Shown here in pieces: positions 1-9,033 of a DNA stretch of 36,204 nucleotides. The DNA is from Streptomyces atriruber (GTDB lineage: Bacteria; Actinomycetota; Actinomycetes; Streptomycetales; Streptomycetaceae), in NCBI RefSeq assembly GCF_001418325.1, contig NZ_LIPN01000409.1:1-36204 (forward strand), written 5' to 3'. Within the stretch, counting starts at the first letter, position 1; every line of letters starts with the position of its first letter. Under the pieces are notes generated by a model that searched no databases, had not been told where the DNA came from, and was given only the letters and a program-made list of their open reading frames with translations. Position numbers and translations under genes: made by a program.

Positions 1-19
1 CTCCCGGGGGGAGGAAACA

Positions 20-82
20 GTGCTGGGCGAACACGTCGAACCACTGGGGACCTGGGGGGTTCTGTGCGGCAGGGGGGATTAG
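20..82 (+). CDS. Possible 20-codon leader ORF upstream of the priming transferase
   Basis: A GTG at 20 follows an excellent Shine-Dalgarno stretch (GGAGG at 10-14) with a 5-base spacer. It opens 20 codons ending in TAG at 80-82 and overlaps the GTG start of the next gene at 64. The frame is open leftwards to the window edge, so this could instead be the end of a longer upstream gene. The peptide (begins VLGEHVEP, ends CGRGD) resembles nothing I recognise. The strong ribosome site in front of a weakly signalled main gene would fit translational coupling, which is inference only. Confidence 0.25.
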   Translation: MLGEHVEPLGTWGVLCGRGD

Positions 83-1542
83 TCAGCCCGTTTCCGTCGG
101 CGCGCGGTCGTCTGACGAACGGGGAAATGAACCAACCCGCAACCGAATGGGAGCAGCGGTACCGACGTGCCGTGATCACCAGCGATACCGTGGCCACCGC
201 TTTCGTCGTGGCGGCTATCGGCATCTTCTTCGGGGCCCGGGACGCGGCCAACTGGCACGAGAAGTGGGGCATTCTCGCATTCGGCACCGAGATACTCGTG
301 CTGGCAGCGCTTGCTATGAGTCGTGCATGGGCTCCTTCCGTGCTCGGTCAGGGTGCCGAGGAATTCCGGCGGCTCGGGCGGTCACTGTTCACGGCCGTTG
401 TCGTACTGGCGCTCGGCGGAATCGCTCTCACCTCGCGGAACATCAAGCTCTGGATCTTCGTCGCGATTCCTGCGATCGGACTTCTCACGATGACCGCGCG
501 GTATCTGCTCCGCCTGCGGCTGCACAAGCAGCGGCAGGACGGACGGTGCCTGCGACCGGTGCTCGCCGCCGGGAGCCCGGCCACCGTGATGGATCTGATC
601 AACCGGGCGCGCAAGTTCCCGCACCTGGGCTGGCGGGTGGAGGCGGTCTGCACGGCGGACGGCCTCGGGCCCGACGGTGACCATCTGGACGGAGTGCCGA
701 TCATCGGCGCCCTGGCCGACGTCGCGGGCCACGTCCGCCGCGACGGCTACCGGGTCGTCGCGGTCACACCGGATCCGCACTGGTCACCGGACCGGCTGCA
801 GCGGCTGGCCTGGAACCTCGAGGGCAGCGATGCGGAGATGGTCGTGGCCCCCGTCCTGATGGAGGTGGCGGGACCGCGGCTGCACGTCGACGCGGTGCTC
901 GGCATCCCGCTGCTGAGGGTCAGCATGCCGACCTTCACCGGCGGCCGCCGGGTGGTCAAAGGAGTCGTCGACCGGTTGGGCGCGGCGATCCTGCTGATGC
1001 TGTTCGCGCCGCTGATGCTGCTCGTCGGGGTGTTCGTGCTGGCGGACAGCCGGGGCGGTGCGCTCTACCGACAGCGAAGAGTGGGCAAGGACGGCCGCGA
1101 GTTCACGATATTCAAGTTCCGCACCATGGTCACCGGGGCGCACAACGCGCGTGCCCAGCTGGCCGACCGCAACGAGGGCGCAGGCCTGCTGTTCAAGCTC
1201 CGCCGGGACCCGCGGGTCACCCGGGTGGGAGCGGTGCTGCGCCGGTACTCGATCGACGAGCTCCCGCAGCTGTTCAACGTCCTCACCGGATCGATGTCGC
1301 TCGTCGGGCCGCGGCCTCCGCTGCCCGAGGAGTCCGCGGCGTACGGCCCGGACATCCGGCGGCGGTTGCTGGTCAAACCCGGGCTCACCGGCCTGTGGCA
1401 GATCAGCGGGCGCAGCGACCTGCCGTGGGAGGAGGCCGTCCGTCTCGATCTGCGGTACGTGGAGGACTGGTCGCTCGCCCTCGACACGGTGATCTTGTGG
1501 AAGACACTGCGCGCGGTGATCCACGGGCAGGGGGCGTACTGA
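64..1542 (+). CDS. Polyprenyl glycosylphosphotransferase (priming sugar transferase, WbaP/WcaJ type)
   Basis: Transfers a sugar-1-phosphate from a nucleotide sugar to polyprenyl (undecaprenyl) phosphate in the membrane, the first step of repeat-unit assembly. About four hydrophobic segments lie between residues 40 and 155, followed by a Rossmann-like CoA-binding-type domain. A further membrane segment at about 302-325 leads into the bacterial sugar transferase domain, with RRVGKDGREFTIFKFRTM near 335, DELPQLFNVL near 398, then SLVGPRP and KPGLTGLWQISGR. The length (492 aa) fits the family. The start is uncertain: GTG 64 has a G-rich but weak ribosome site, while ATG 127 removes 21 residues and also has a poor site. 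With GTG 64, residue 6 is a rare TTA codon (79-81). First gene of the cluster. Confidence 0.9.
   Translation: MRQGGLVSPFPSARGRLTNGEMNQPATEWEQRYRRAVITSDTVATAFVVAAIGIFFGARDAANWHEKWGILAFGTEILVLAALAMSRAWAPSVLGQGAEEFRRLGRSLFTAVVVLALGGIALTSRNIKLWIFVAIPAIGLLTMTARYLLRLRLHKQRQDGRCLRPVLAAGSPATVMDLINRARKFPHLGWRVEAVCTADGLGPDGDHLDGVPIIGALADVAGHVRRDGYRVVAVTPDPHWSPDRLQRLAWNLEGSDAEMVVAPVLMEVAGPRLHVDAVLGIPLLRVSMPTFTGGRRVVKGVVDRLGAAILLMLFAPLMLLVGVFVLADSRGGALYRQRRVGKDGREFTIFKFRTMVTGAHNARAQLADRNEGAGLLFKLRRDPRVTRVGAVLRRYSIDELPQLFNVLTGSMSLVGPRPPLPEESAAYGPDIRRRLLVKPGLTGLWQISGRSDLPWEEAVRLDLRYVEDWSLALDTVILWKTLRAVIHGQGAY
79..81 (+). promoter_or_regulatory. TTA codon (candidate bldA control point) in the priming transferase
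   Basis: TTA is read as Leu6 if translation starts at GTG 64. In Streptomyces the UUA codon is decoded only by the bldA tRNA, so such codons tie expression to development. If ATG 127 is the true start, this triplet is untranslated. Confidence 0.45.
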
Positions 1543-1615
1543 TGCGTGGGGACCGGCGTCCGATACGGGCGCGAACAGCAGGCCGGGAGTGCCTGCCTGG
1601 GGGGAGTAAGCAGTC

Positions 1616-2921
<1,306 letters not shown>

Positions 2922-2932
<11 letters not shown>

Positions 2933-4187
2933 TGCAACACATGGCGGCCGGACCGGCCGCCGAGCGCTGATTCTGGTGGAGAACCTGTCGGTGCCGTTCG
3001 ACCGACGGGTGTGGCAGGAGTGCACGACCCTGCGCGACGCGGGCTGGACGGTGCACGTCATCTGTCCGCAGGGGAGCAAGCGGGACACCGAGCCGGAGGC
3101 GGAGATCGACGGGGTGCGGATCCACCGCTACCCGTTGCGCGCCGCCACCGGCGGCCCGGCCGGCTATCTGCGGGAGTACGGTTCGGCGTTGTGGCACACG
3201 GCCCGGCTGGCCCGCAAGGTCGGCCCGGTCGACGTGGTCCACGCCTGCAACCCGCCCGACCTGCTGTTCCTGCCCGCCATGTGGCTGAAGCGGCGTGGCG
3301 CGCGGTTCGTGTTCGACCAGCACGACCTGGTGCCCGAGCTGTACCTCTCCCGGTTCGACCGGGGCGAAGACCTGCTCTACCGCGGTGTGTGCGCGCTGGA
3401 ACGGATCACCTACCGGGCCGCGGACATCGTGCTCGCCACGAACGAGAGCTACCGGGACGTCGCGGTGCGTCGCGGCGGCAAGAAGCCGGCGGACGTCTTC
3501 GTGGTGCGCAGCGCGCCCCAGGTCGACCGGTTCCAACCGGTGCCGCCCGAGCCGGAGTTGAAGCGCGGCAAGCCCCATCTGCTGTGCTATCTCGGCGTCA
3601 TGGGACCGCAGGACGGCGTCGACTACGCCTTGCGGGCCCTCGCGAAACTCCGCGACGACCTCGGAAGGACCGACTGGCACGCGGTGTTCGTCGGCGCGGG
3701 TGACGCCTTCGACGCGATGGTGGAGCTGTCCCGGCGGCTCGGGCTCTCCGAGCAGGTGCAGTTCACCGGGCGCATTCCGGACGCCGACCTGGTGCGCTAC
3801 CTCTCCACCGCGGACGTCTGCCTCTCGCCCGACCCGCGCAATCCGCTCAACGACGTGTCGACCATGAACAAGGTCCTCGAGTACATGGCGATGGGCCGAC
3901 CGATCGTCTCGTTCGATCTGCGCGAGGCCCGGGTCTCCGCCGGGGACGCCGCCGTCTACGCGCCCGCCAACGACGAGGCGCAGTTCGCCGAGCTCATCAC
4001 GCTGCTGCTCGACGACCCGGAGAAGCGGGCCCGGATGGGCAAGATCGGTCAGGAGCGGATCGGCGGCGCGCTCTCCTGGCAGAACTCCCAGCGCGAGCTG
4101 CTCGCCGCCTACACCGCCGCCTGCCGTGACCGTGGTTCGGTGCCGAAGGGCGCCCCGGGACGTACGGGGAGGAGGCCGCACCGTTGA
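2922..4187 (+). CDS. GT4-family glycosyltransferase
   Basis: Adds a sugar from a nucleotide donor to the lipid-linked repeat unit at the inner membrane face. It has two Rossmann-like domains of a GT-B enzyme: an N-terminal acceptor half beginning RRALILVENLSVPFDRRVW, with FDQHDLVPELY near residue 130, and a C-terminal donor half with CYLGVMGPQDGVDY, FTGRIPDADLVRYLS and VSTMNKVLEYMAMGRPIV, the conserved E-containing GT4 motif near 315-330. The start is TTG 2922 inside the previous gene, because the next in-frame start (GTG 2976) would remove the first beta strand. The C-terminal about 20 residues are basic and unconserved. Acceptor and donor sugars cannot be told from sequence. Confidence 0.9.
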
Positions 4188-5578
4188 GCGACGATCAGAT
4201 ACGCCTGGCCACGATCGGCCGGATCCTGCGTCGGCGCTGGCGGCTCCTCGCCGTACTCGCCGTGGTGGGCGCGCTCTTCGGTTACGGCACCTCGGTGCTG
4301 GTTTTCCCGCAGCGGTACACCGCGGCGGCATCCGTACTGCTCCCGGGGCAGTGGGAGGAACGCGAACTGCTCACCCAGGCCCAGGTCGCCACCAGTTCGT
4401 CGGTGGTCGACCGCGCGGCCGCCGAGCTCGACTGGAAGGGCGTCGACGCCGCCGAGTTGAAGGACAAGGTGAGCGCCAAGGCCACCGACGGGAACATCAT
4501 CAAGATTCTGGGTACGGCCGAGAGCCCGGAGCGCGCACAGCAGCTCTCCGACCGCATGGCCGAGCAGTTCGTCGCCTTCTCCGCACGGCTCACGGGCGGC
4601 GACACCGACTCCGGCGCGGCCTCGGGTCCCGAGGCGCTGCGCAAGAAGGTGGAGGCGACCAACCGCCGCATCAGCGATCTGGCCGAGGCGGCCGACCCGG
4701 GACGGACCGTGGAAGGCGTGCAGGCCCGCACCTCGCTCGAGAAGCTCCGCGCCTCGCTGGAGGAGGCCATGAAGAAGCTGGACCAGGCCGAAACCGTCTC
4801 CAGCAAGGCCGGCATGGTCGTCATGGGCCCCTCGCCCCGGCCGACCGGCGAGGCACCGCCGACCAGAAACCAGCTCATGATCGGCGGGGCGGTGCTGTTC
4901 CTGCTGGCCGCCGTCATCGGCCACCTCGCCGCCGCCCGTATGAACCGCCGGCTGCGCACGGAGCCGGAGATCGCCGCCGCGCTGCGGACGGAACTCCTCG
5001 GCACCGTCGACGTGCCCGGTGAACGGCACGGACACCGGTCGGACGGCGGTGGCCCACGGGCCTGGATCCGCAGATTCCTCGGCATGGACACCCGCTGGGA
5101 CGCACCGGTCCCGCAGCGCTCGGGCGACGAGGCCAGCCGGCGGATCCGCTACCGGCGCGTGTGCGCCCGCCTTCGCAACAAGCTGCCCGCCCCCAGGCGA
5201 CTCCTGGTCGTCGTGCCCAACGGCGACGAGATCGCCCGCCGGGCCGCGGACCAGCTCGTCACCGAGGCCGCGAGCGACCCCGCCGCCACCGCCGCGAGCA
5301 GGGGATACCTGCGCGTGGTCGAGGTGTCCGTGACCCGGCCGATGGTGCCGGACCGCGACACCGAGTCCGGCGCCCTGGTCGTGCTCAGCGCGGGCAACTG
5401 GACCGCGGGGGAGCTCACCGGCATCGCCGAGGCGTGTGCGGACGGGCGGCACGAGGTCGTCGGCGTCGTCGTCGCGGGCGCGGTCCGGGCCCGCCCGGCG
5501 CGCTCCGCCGACCAGCCTCCGGAGAAGGCCACCCTGGCCCTCGCGGTGCGCGGCAACGCGACGGGAGGTTCGGCGTGA
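4184..5578 (+). CDS. Wzz-like chain-length protein with degenerate kinase-like tail (first of a pair)
   Basis: 464 aa with the polysaccharide co-polymerase layout: a cytoplasmic N-terminus, a membrane segment at about 21-41, an extracytoplasmic region with coiled-coil character (about 130-210), and a second membrane segment at about 230-250. A cytoplasmic tail of about 200 residues follows. In BY-kinases of the Wzc/CapAB type the tail carries a Walker A loop. Here the matching position reads VVVPNGDEIARR, with no GxxxxGK[ST], so kinase activity is unlikely. The TTG start at 4184 overlaps the previous stop (TTGA) and has GGGGAGGAGG just upstream. The next gene starts on the last base of this one. 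It probably sets chain length together with that partner and the Wzy polymerase. Confidence 0.82.
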   Translation: MSDDQIRLATIGRILRRRWRLLAVLAVVGALFGYGTSVLVFPQRYTAAASVLLPGQWEERELLTQAQVATSSSVVDRAAAELDWKGVDAAELKDKVSAKATDGNIIKILGTAESPERAQQLSDRMAEQFVAFSARLTGGDTDSGAASGPEALRKKVEATNRRISDLAEAADPGRTVEGVQARTSLEKLRASLEEAMKKLDQAETVSSKAGMVVMGPSPRPTGEAPPTRNQLMIGGAVLFLLAAVIGHLAAARMNRRLRTEPEIAAALRTELLGTVDVPGERHGHRSDGGGPRAWIRRFLGMDTRWDAPVPQRSGDEASRRIRYRRVCARLRNKLPAPRRLLVVVPNGDEIARRAADQLVTEAASDPAATAASRGYLRVVEVSVTRPMVPDRDTESGALVVLSAGNWTAGELTGIAEACADGRHEVVGVVVAGAVRARPARSADQPPEKATLALAVRGNATGGSA

Positions 5579-7104
5579 TGGCGAGCACGACTGCGGACGC
5601 GCCGACGGCCTCCCCGCTCTTCGACCTCCAGGCGCTGGTGGTGTCGGTGCGCAGGCGCCGCCGCCTCTGGTGCTCCCTGGCGCTCCTCGGCATGCTGATC
5701 GGCGCGGTCCTCGCGGTCGCGATGCCGCCGCCGCCGAGCGCGACGGCCAAGGTGCTGGTCGCACACAAGGAGGACCAGCCCAACGACACCGGAACGCTGA
5801 TCCGTACCGACGTCCAGCTCCTGACGACCACCCGGATCGCGGGCGAGGCCCTGCAGTCCCTCAAGTCCACCGAAAAGCCCGCGGACTTCCTGAAGGACTA
5901 CCGCGGCACCGGCCTCACCAACAACCTGATGCAGATCGACGTGACGGGCAAGGACGACGCCGATGCGGTGGCCCGGGCCAAGGCGCTGGCCGACGCGTTC
6001 GTCGCCGACCACGTGCGGCGGATGCGGCAGGGCGCGAAGGCCGAGGCCAAGGCCCTGCGCGACCAGCGCGACCGCATGCGGGAAGAGCTCGTCCAGGTCA
6101 ACAAGGCGATCGGAAACAGGTCGCCGGAGAGCGACCCGCAGGACTCGGCGAGCATCGAGTCGCTCTTCTCCCGCCGGGCCGAACTCACCTCGCGCATATC
6201 CGACTTCGACCAGCGCGCCGAGGAAGCGGGCATGGGCACGCCCAAGCTCGTCGCCGGTACGCAGATCGTGGACGCCCCGCGCGCGGTGCAGGTCTCGCTG
6301 CCCAGGTCCGCCGCCACCAAGGCCGCGATCGGTCTCGTCCTCGGTCTGGTCCTCGGTCTCGCGGTGGCCGCCGTCGGCTCGGTGGTCGCGGACCGCCCCG
6401 TGCTGCGCCGGGAGATCGCGGCGAACCTGGGCGCCTCGGTCATCGCCGAGCTGCGCCGCATCCACCGCCGACCGGCCGGACCGTGGCAGCTCCGCCGCAC
6501 CCGGGCGGCCCGGGAACGGCTCACCGTGAGCCTGGCCCGCACCGCGCGTCGGTCCAAGGAACCGGTGTCGCTCCTGGAGCTGGGCTGTGCGCGCAGCGCG
6601 AGCGCCATCGCCCTGGACGTCGCCGGGGAACTGGCGACGGACGGACCGGTGGTCGTCCTCGACGGGCTGCCCGGTACGGAGCTCGCCAACAGCCGCCGGA
6701 CACCGGGGGACGTGACCGTGGTCAGCGGCGAGCGCGCCGCGGGTGTCTCGCACCAGACGCGCCGCCTGGGCGTCGGCTCGGTCGCGCCGGGCACCGCCTG
6801 GACCGACCTGCAGTACCTCGGCAGCCAGACCGTGCTCGTCGTACGGGCCGGGCACGGCAGCGCCGCATGGCTGCACACCGTGGCGCGGCAGCTCGCGGAC
6901 CAGCGCATCCCGGTGATCGGTGTGGTGCTGATCGACCCCGATCCGCGCGACCGCTCCGACGGCACGCTGTGGGACGGGCTGCACACCGCGCTGCGCGGCC
7001 CTTATGAGAGGCCGACCCGGCAGCACGGGACGGGCCAGCCGCGGGCGGAACGGTCGTCGATGTCGGCCGCACGGGTCCCGTACAGCGACCAGGAGGCCAG
7101 GTAG
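5578..7104 (+). CDS. Wzz-like chain-length protein with degenerate kinase-like tail (second of a pair)
   Basis: 508 aa with the same architecture as its upstream neighbour: membrane segment at about 29-49, a charged helical region (AKALRDQRDRMREEL near 158), a second membrane segment at about 247-270, and a cytoplasmic Rossmann-like domain at about 325-480. The loop where a BY-kinase Walker A motif should stand reads ELGCARSASAIALDVA, so ATP binding seems lost, and there is no tyrosine cluster at the C-terminus. ATG 5578 overlaps the previous stop by one base (TGATG) and has GGGAGG at 5563-5568. GTG 5575 is an alternative. Together the pair gives a Wzz/Wzc-like assembly without kinase. Substrate is unknown. 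Confidence 0.8.
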   Translation: MASTTADAPTASPLFDLQALVVSVRRRRRLWCSLALLGMLIGAVLAVAMPPPPSATAKVLVAHKEDQPNDTGTLIRTDVQLLTTTRIAGEALQSLKSTEKPADFLKDYRGTGLTNNLMQIDVTGKDDADAVARAKALADAFVADHVRRMRQGAKAEAKALRDQRDRMREELVQVNKAIGNRSPESDPQDSASIESLFSRRAELTSRISDFDQRAEEAGMGTPKLVAGTQIVDAPRAVQVSLPRSAATKAAIGLVLGLVLGLAVAAVGSVVADRPVLRREIAANLGASVIAELRRIHRRPAGPWQLRRTRAARERLTVSLARTARRSKEPVSLLELGCARSASAIALDVAGELATDGPVVVLDGLPGTELANSRRTPGDVTVVSGERAAGVSHQTRRLGVGSVAPGTAWTDLQYLGSQTVLVVRAGHGSAAWLHTVARQLADQRIPVIGVVLIDPDPRDRSDGTLWDGLHTALRGPYERPTRQHGTGQPRAERSSMSAARVPYSDQEAR

Positions 7105-7107
7105 AAC

Positions 7108-9033
7108 ATGTGTGGCATCGCAGGCACTTACCGATGGCCGGACGGGAAGGCCGTGACCGACCGGCTCACCGACGTCCTGGCCCACCGCGGTCCGGACGGG
7201 GCGGGCCGCTACAGCCACCCCGTCGGTGACGGCGAGGTCCAGCTCGGGCACCGTCGGCTGTCCATCATCGACCTGACCGAGACCGGCGCCCAGCCGATGG
7301 TCTCGGACGGCCTCTCCCTCACCTACAACGGCGAGTTGTACAACGCGCCCGAACTCCGCGCCGAACTGGCGGGCGCCGGAGTGCGCTTCCGCGGCACCTC
7401 CGACACCGAGGTGCTCCTGGAGGCCTGGCGGCGCTGGGGCACGGACTGTCTGCCCCGGCTGCGCGGCATGTTCGCCTTCGCCGTCTTCGACGAGCGGACC
7501 GGTGAACTGGTGCTCGTCCGCGACCAGCTCGGCATCAAGCCGCTGTTCCTGCTCCGGCGCGACGGGGGCCTGGTGTTCGCCTCCGAGCTGAAGGCGCTCG
7601 CCGCCGTCACCGGCGGATCGCTGGAGGTCGACCGGGCGGCGCTGGTGGCCTCCCTGCTCTACTACTGGGTGCCGGACTCGCGGTGCGCGTACCGCGAGGC
7701 GGAGAAGCTCCCGCCGGGCAGCTGGCTCAAGGTCCGGCCCGACGGCCGGGTGGAGCGCGGCAGGTTCTGGAACCTGAAGGACGTCGCCGCCGAGGGGCAG
7801 GAGCGGGCCCGCAGCGGCGAGCTGCCGGACCTGGCCGCCATCGTCGAGGAGTCGACGAAGCAGCACCTCCTCGCGGACGTACCGGTGGCGACCTTCCTCT
7901 CCGGCGGTCTCGACTCCAGCTACCTGACCGCGCTGGCGGCCCGGCACCGGCCCGGGATCTCCGCGTACACGATCGGATTCCGCGCCGAGGACGCCAAGTT
8001 CGAGGCGATGCCGGACGACCTGCGCTACGCCCGGCAGGTCGCCGAGAGGTTCGGCGTCGACCTGCACGAGATCGAGATCGCGCCGAACGTGCTCGACCTG
8101 CTGCCGCAGATGACGCACTCCCTGGACGAGCCGATCGGCGACCCCGCCGCGATCAACACGTATCTGATCTGCACCGCCGCCCGGGAGGCCGGGGTGAAGG
8201 TGATGCTCTCCGGGATGGGCGCCGACGAGCTGTTCGCCGGTTACCGCAAGCACCTCGCCAACAAGATCGCGCTGAGCTACCAGCGCGTCCCGCGGCCGCT
8301 GCGGCGCGGGGTGTACGCGGCGGTGGACCGGCTGCCGGTCGCCACGGCCCGCCGCGGGTTCCGGTCGGTGCGCTTCGCGAAGCGGTTCCTCTCCTTCGCC
8401 GAACTGCCGGAGGAGACCGCGTTCCGGCGCAGCTACACCATGTACGACCGGGACGAGCTGCTCGCCCTGGTCGACCCGGACCTGGCCGGGACGGTCGACG
8501 ACGTGCTGACCGAGCACGCGGACGTCTACGCGGACAACGAGCTCGACGACTTCGTGAACCGCATGTGCCTGGGCGACTCCCGGATGTTCCTGCCGGGCCT
8601 GAACCTCACCTACACGGACCGCTCCAGCATGGCCGCCTCGACCGAGGTCCGGGTGCCGTACGTGGACGTCGAGGTGGTCAAGGCGGCGTTCGCGTTCCCC
8701 GGCACCCGCAAGATCGCCGGGCGGCAGGGCAAGGCCGTCCTCAAGGAGGCGGCCACCTCGATCCTGCCCAAGGAGATCGTCTACCGGCCCAAGGGCCTGT
8801 TCAGCGCCCCGCTGCGGGCCTGGATGAGCCGGGATCTCGCGCCGCTGGTGCGCGAGGTGATCAACGAAGGCGAGCTCGTCAAGTCCGGTTTCCTGCGCCG
8901 CGACGCGCTGCGGCGGATGGCCGCCGCGGACGCCGCCGGTCAGCAGGACTTCTCCAAGCATCTCTGGCATGTGCTGACCCTCGAGTACTGGTACCGCGCT
9001 GCCGTGTCCAAGCAGTCCAAGGAGTTCGTGTGA
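7108..9033 (+). CDS. Asparagine synthase (glutamine-hydrolysing)-type amidotransferase
   Basis: Class II glutamine amidotransferase fused to an ATP-pyrophosphatase synthetase domain, 641 aa, the usual AsnB length. Cys2 of MCGIAG is the N-terminal nucleophile, and LAHRGPDG and GHRRLSIIDL follow. The ATP-binding SGGLDSS is near residues 265-271. The start at ATG 7108, three bases after the previous stop, is fixed by the need for Cys2 and has AGGAGG at 7091-7096. In polysaccharide loci, AsnB-like proteins such as WbpS are proposed to amidate uronic acids. With the dehydrogenase at 1616, I infer a uronamide here rather than free asparagine synthesis. No key residue is visibly missing. Confidence 0.93.
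   Translation: MCGIAGTYRWPDGKAVTDRLTDVLAHRGPDGAGRYSHPVGDGEVQLGHRRLSIIDLTETGAQPMVSDGLSLTYNGELYNAPELRAELAGAGVRFRGTSDTEVLLEAWRRWGTDCLPRLRGMFAFAVFDERTGELVLVRDQLGIKPLFLLRRDGGLVFASELKALAAVTGGSLEVDRAALVASLLYYWVPDSRCAYREAEKLPPGSWLKVRPDGRVERGRFWNLKDVAAEGQERARSGELPDLAAIVEESTKQHLLADVPVATFLSGGLDSSYLTALAARHRPGISAYTIGFRAEDAKFEAMPDDLRYARQVAERFGVDLHEIEIAPNVLDLLPQMTHSLDEPIGDPAAINTYLICTAAREAGVKVMLSGMGADELFAGYRKHLANKIALSYQRVPRPLRRGVYAAVDRLPVATARRGFRSVRFAKRFLSFAELPEETAFRRSYTMYDRDELLALVDPDLAGTVDDVLTEHADVYADNELDDFVNRMCLGDSRMFLPGLNLTYTDRSSMAASTEVRVPYVDVEVVKAAFAFPGTRKIAGRQGKAVLKEAATSILPKEIVYRPKGLFSAPLRAWMSRDLAPLVREVINEGELVKSGFLRRDALRRMAAADAAGQQDFSKHLWHVLTLEYWYRAAVSKQSKEFV

Noticed and set aside
4184..7104. BY-kinase (Wzc) genes
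   Set aside because: Neither protein has a recognisable Walker A motif or tyrosine-rich tail.
5149..8970. Very long open reading frame on the - strand (over 1200 codons)
   Set aside because: It is antisense to the Wzz-like and AsnB-like genes, whose motifs are unmistakable. Long antisense frames are expected at very high G+C, and the translation is a low-complexity Arg/Gly/Val/His mixture.
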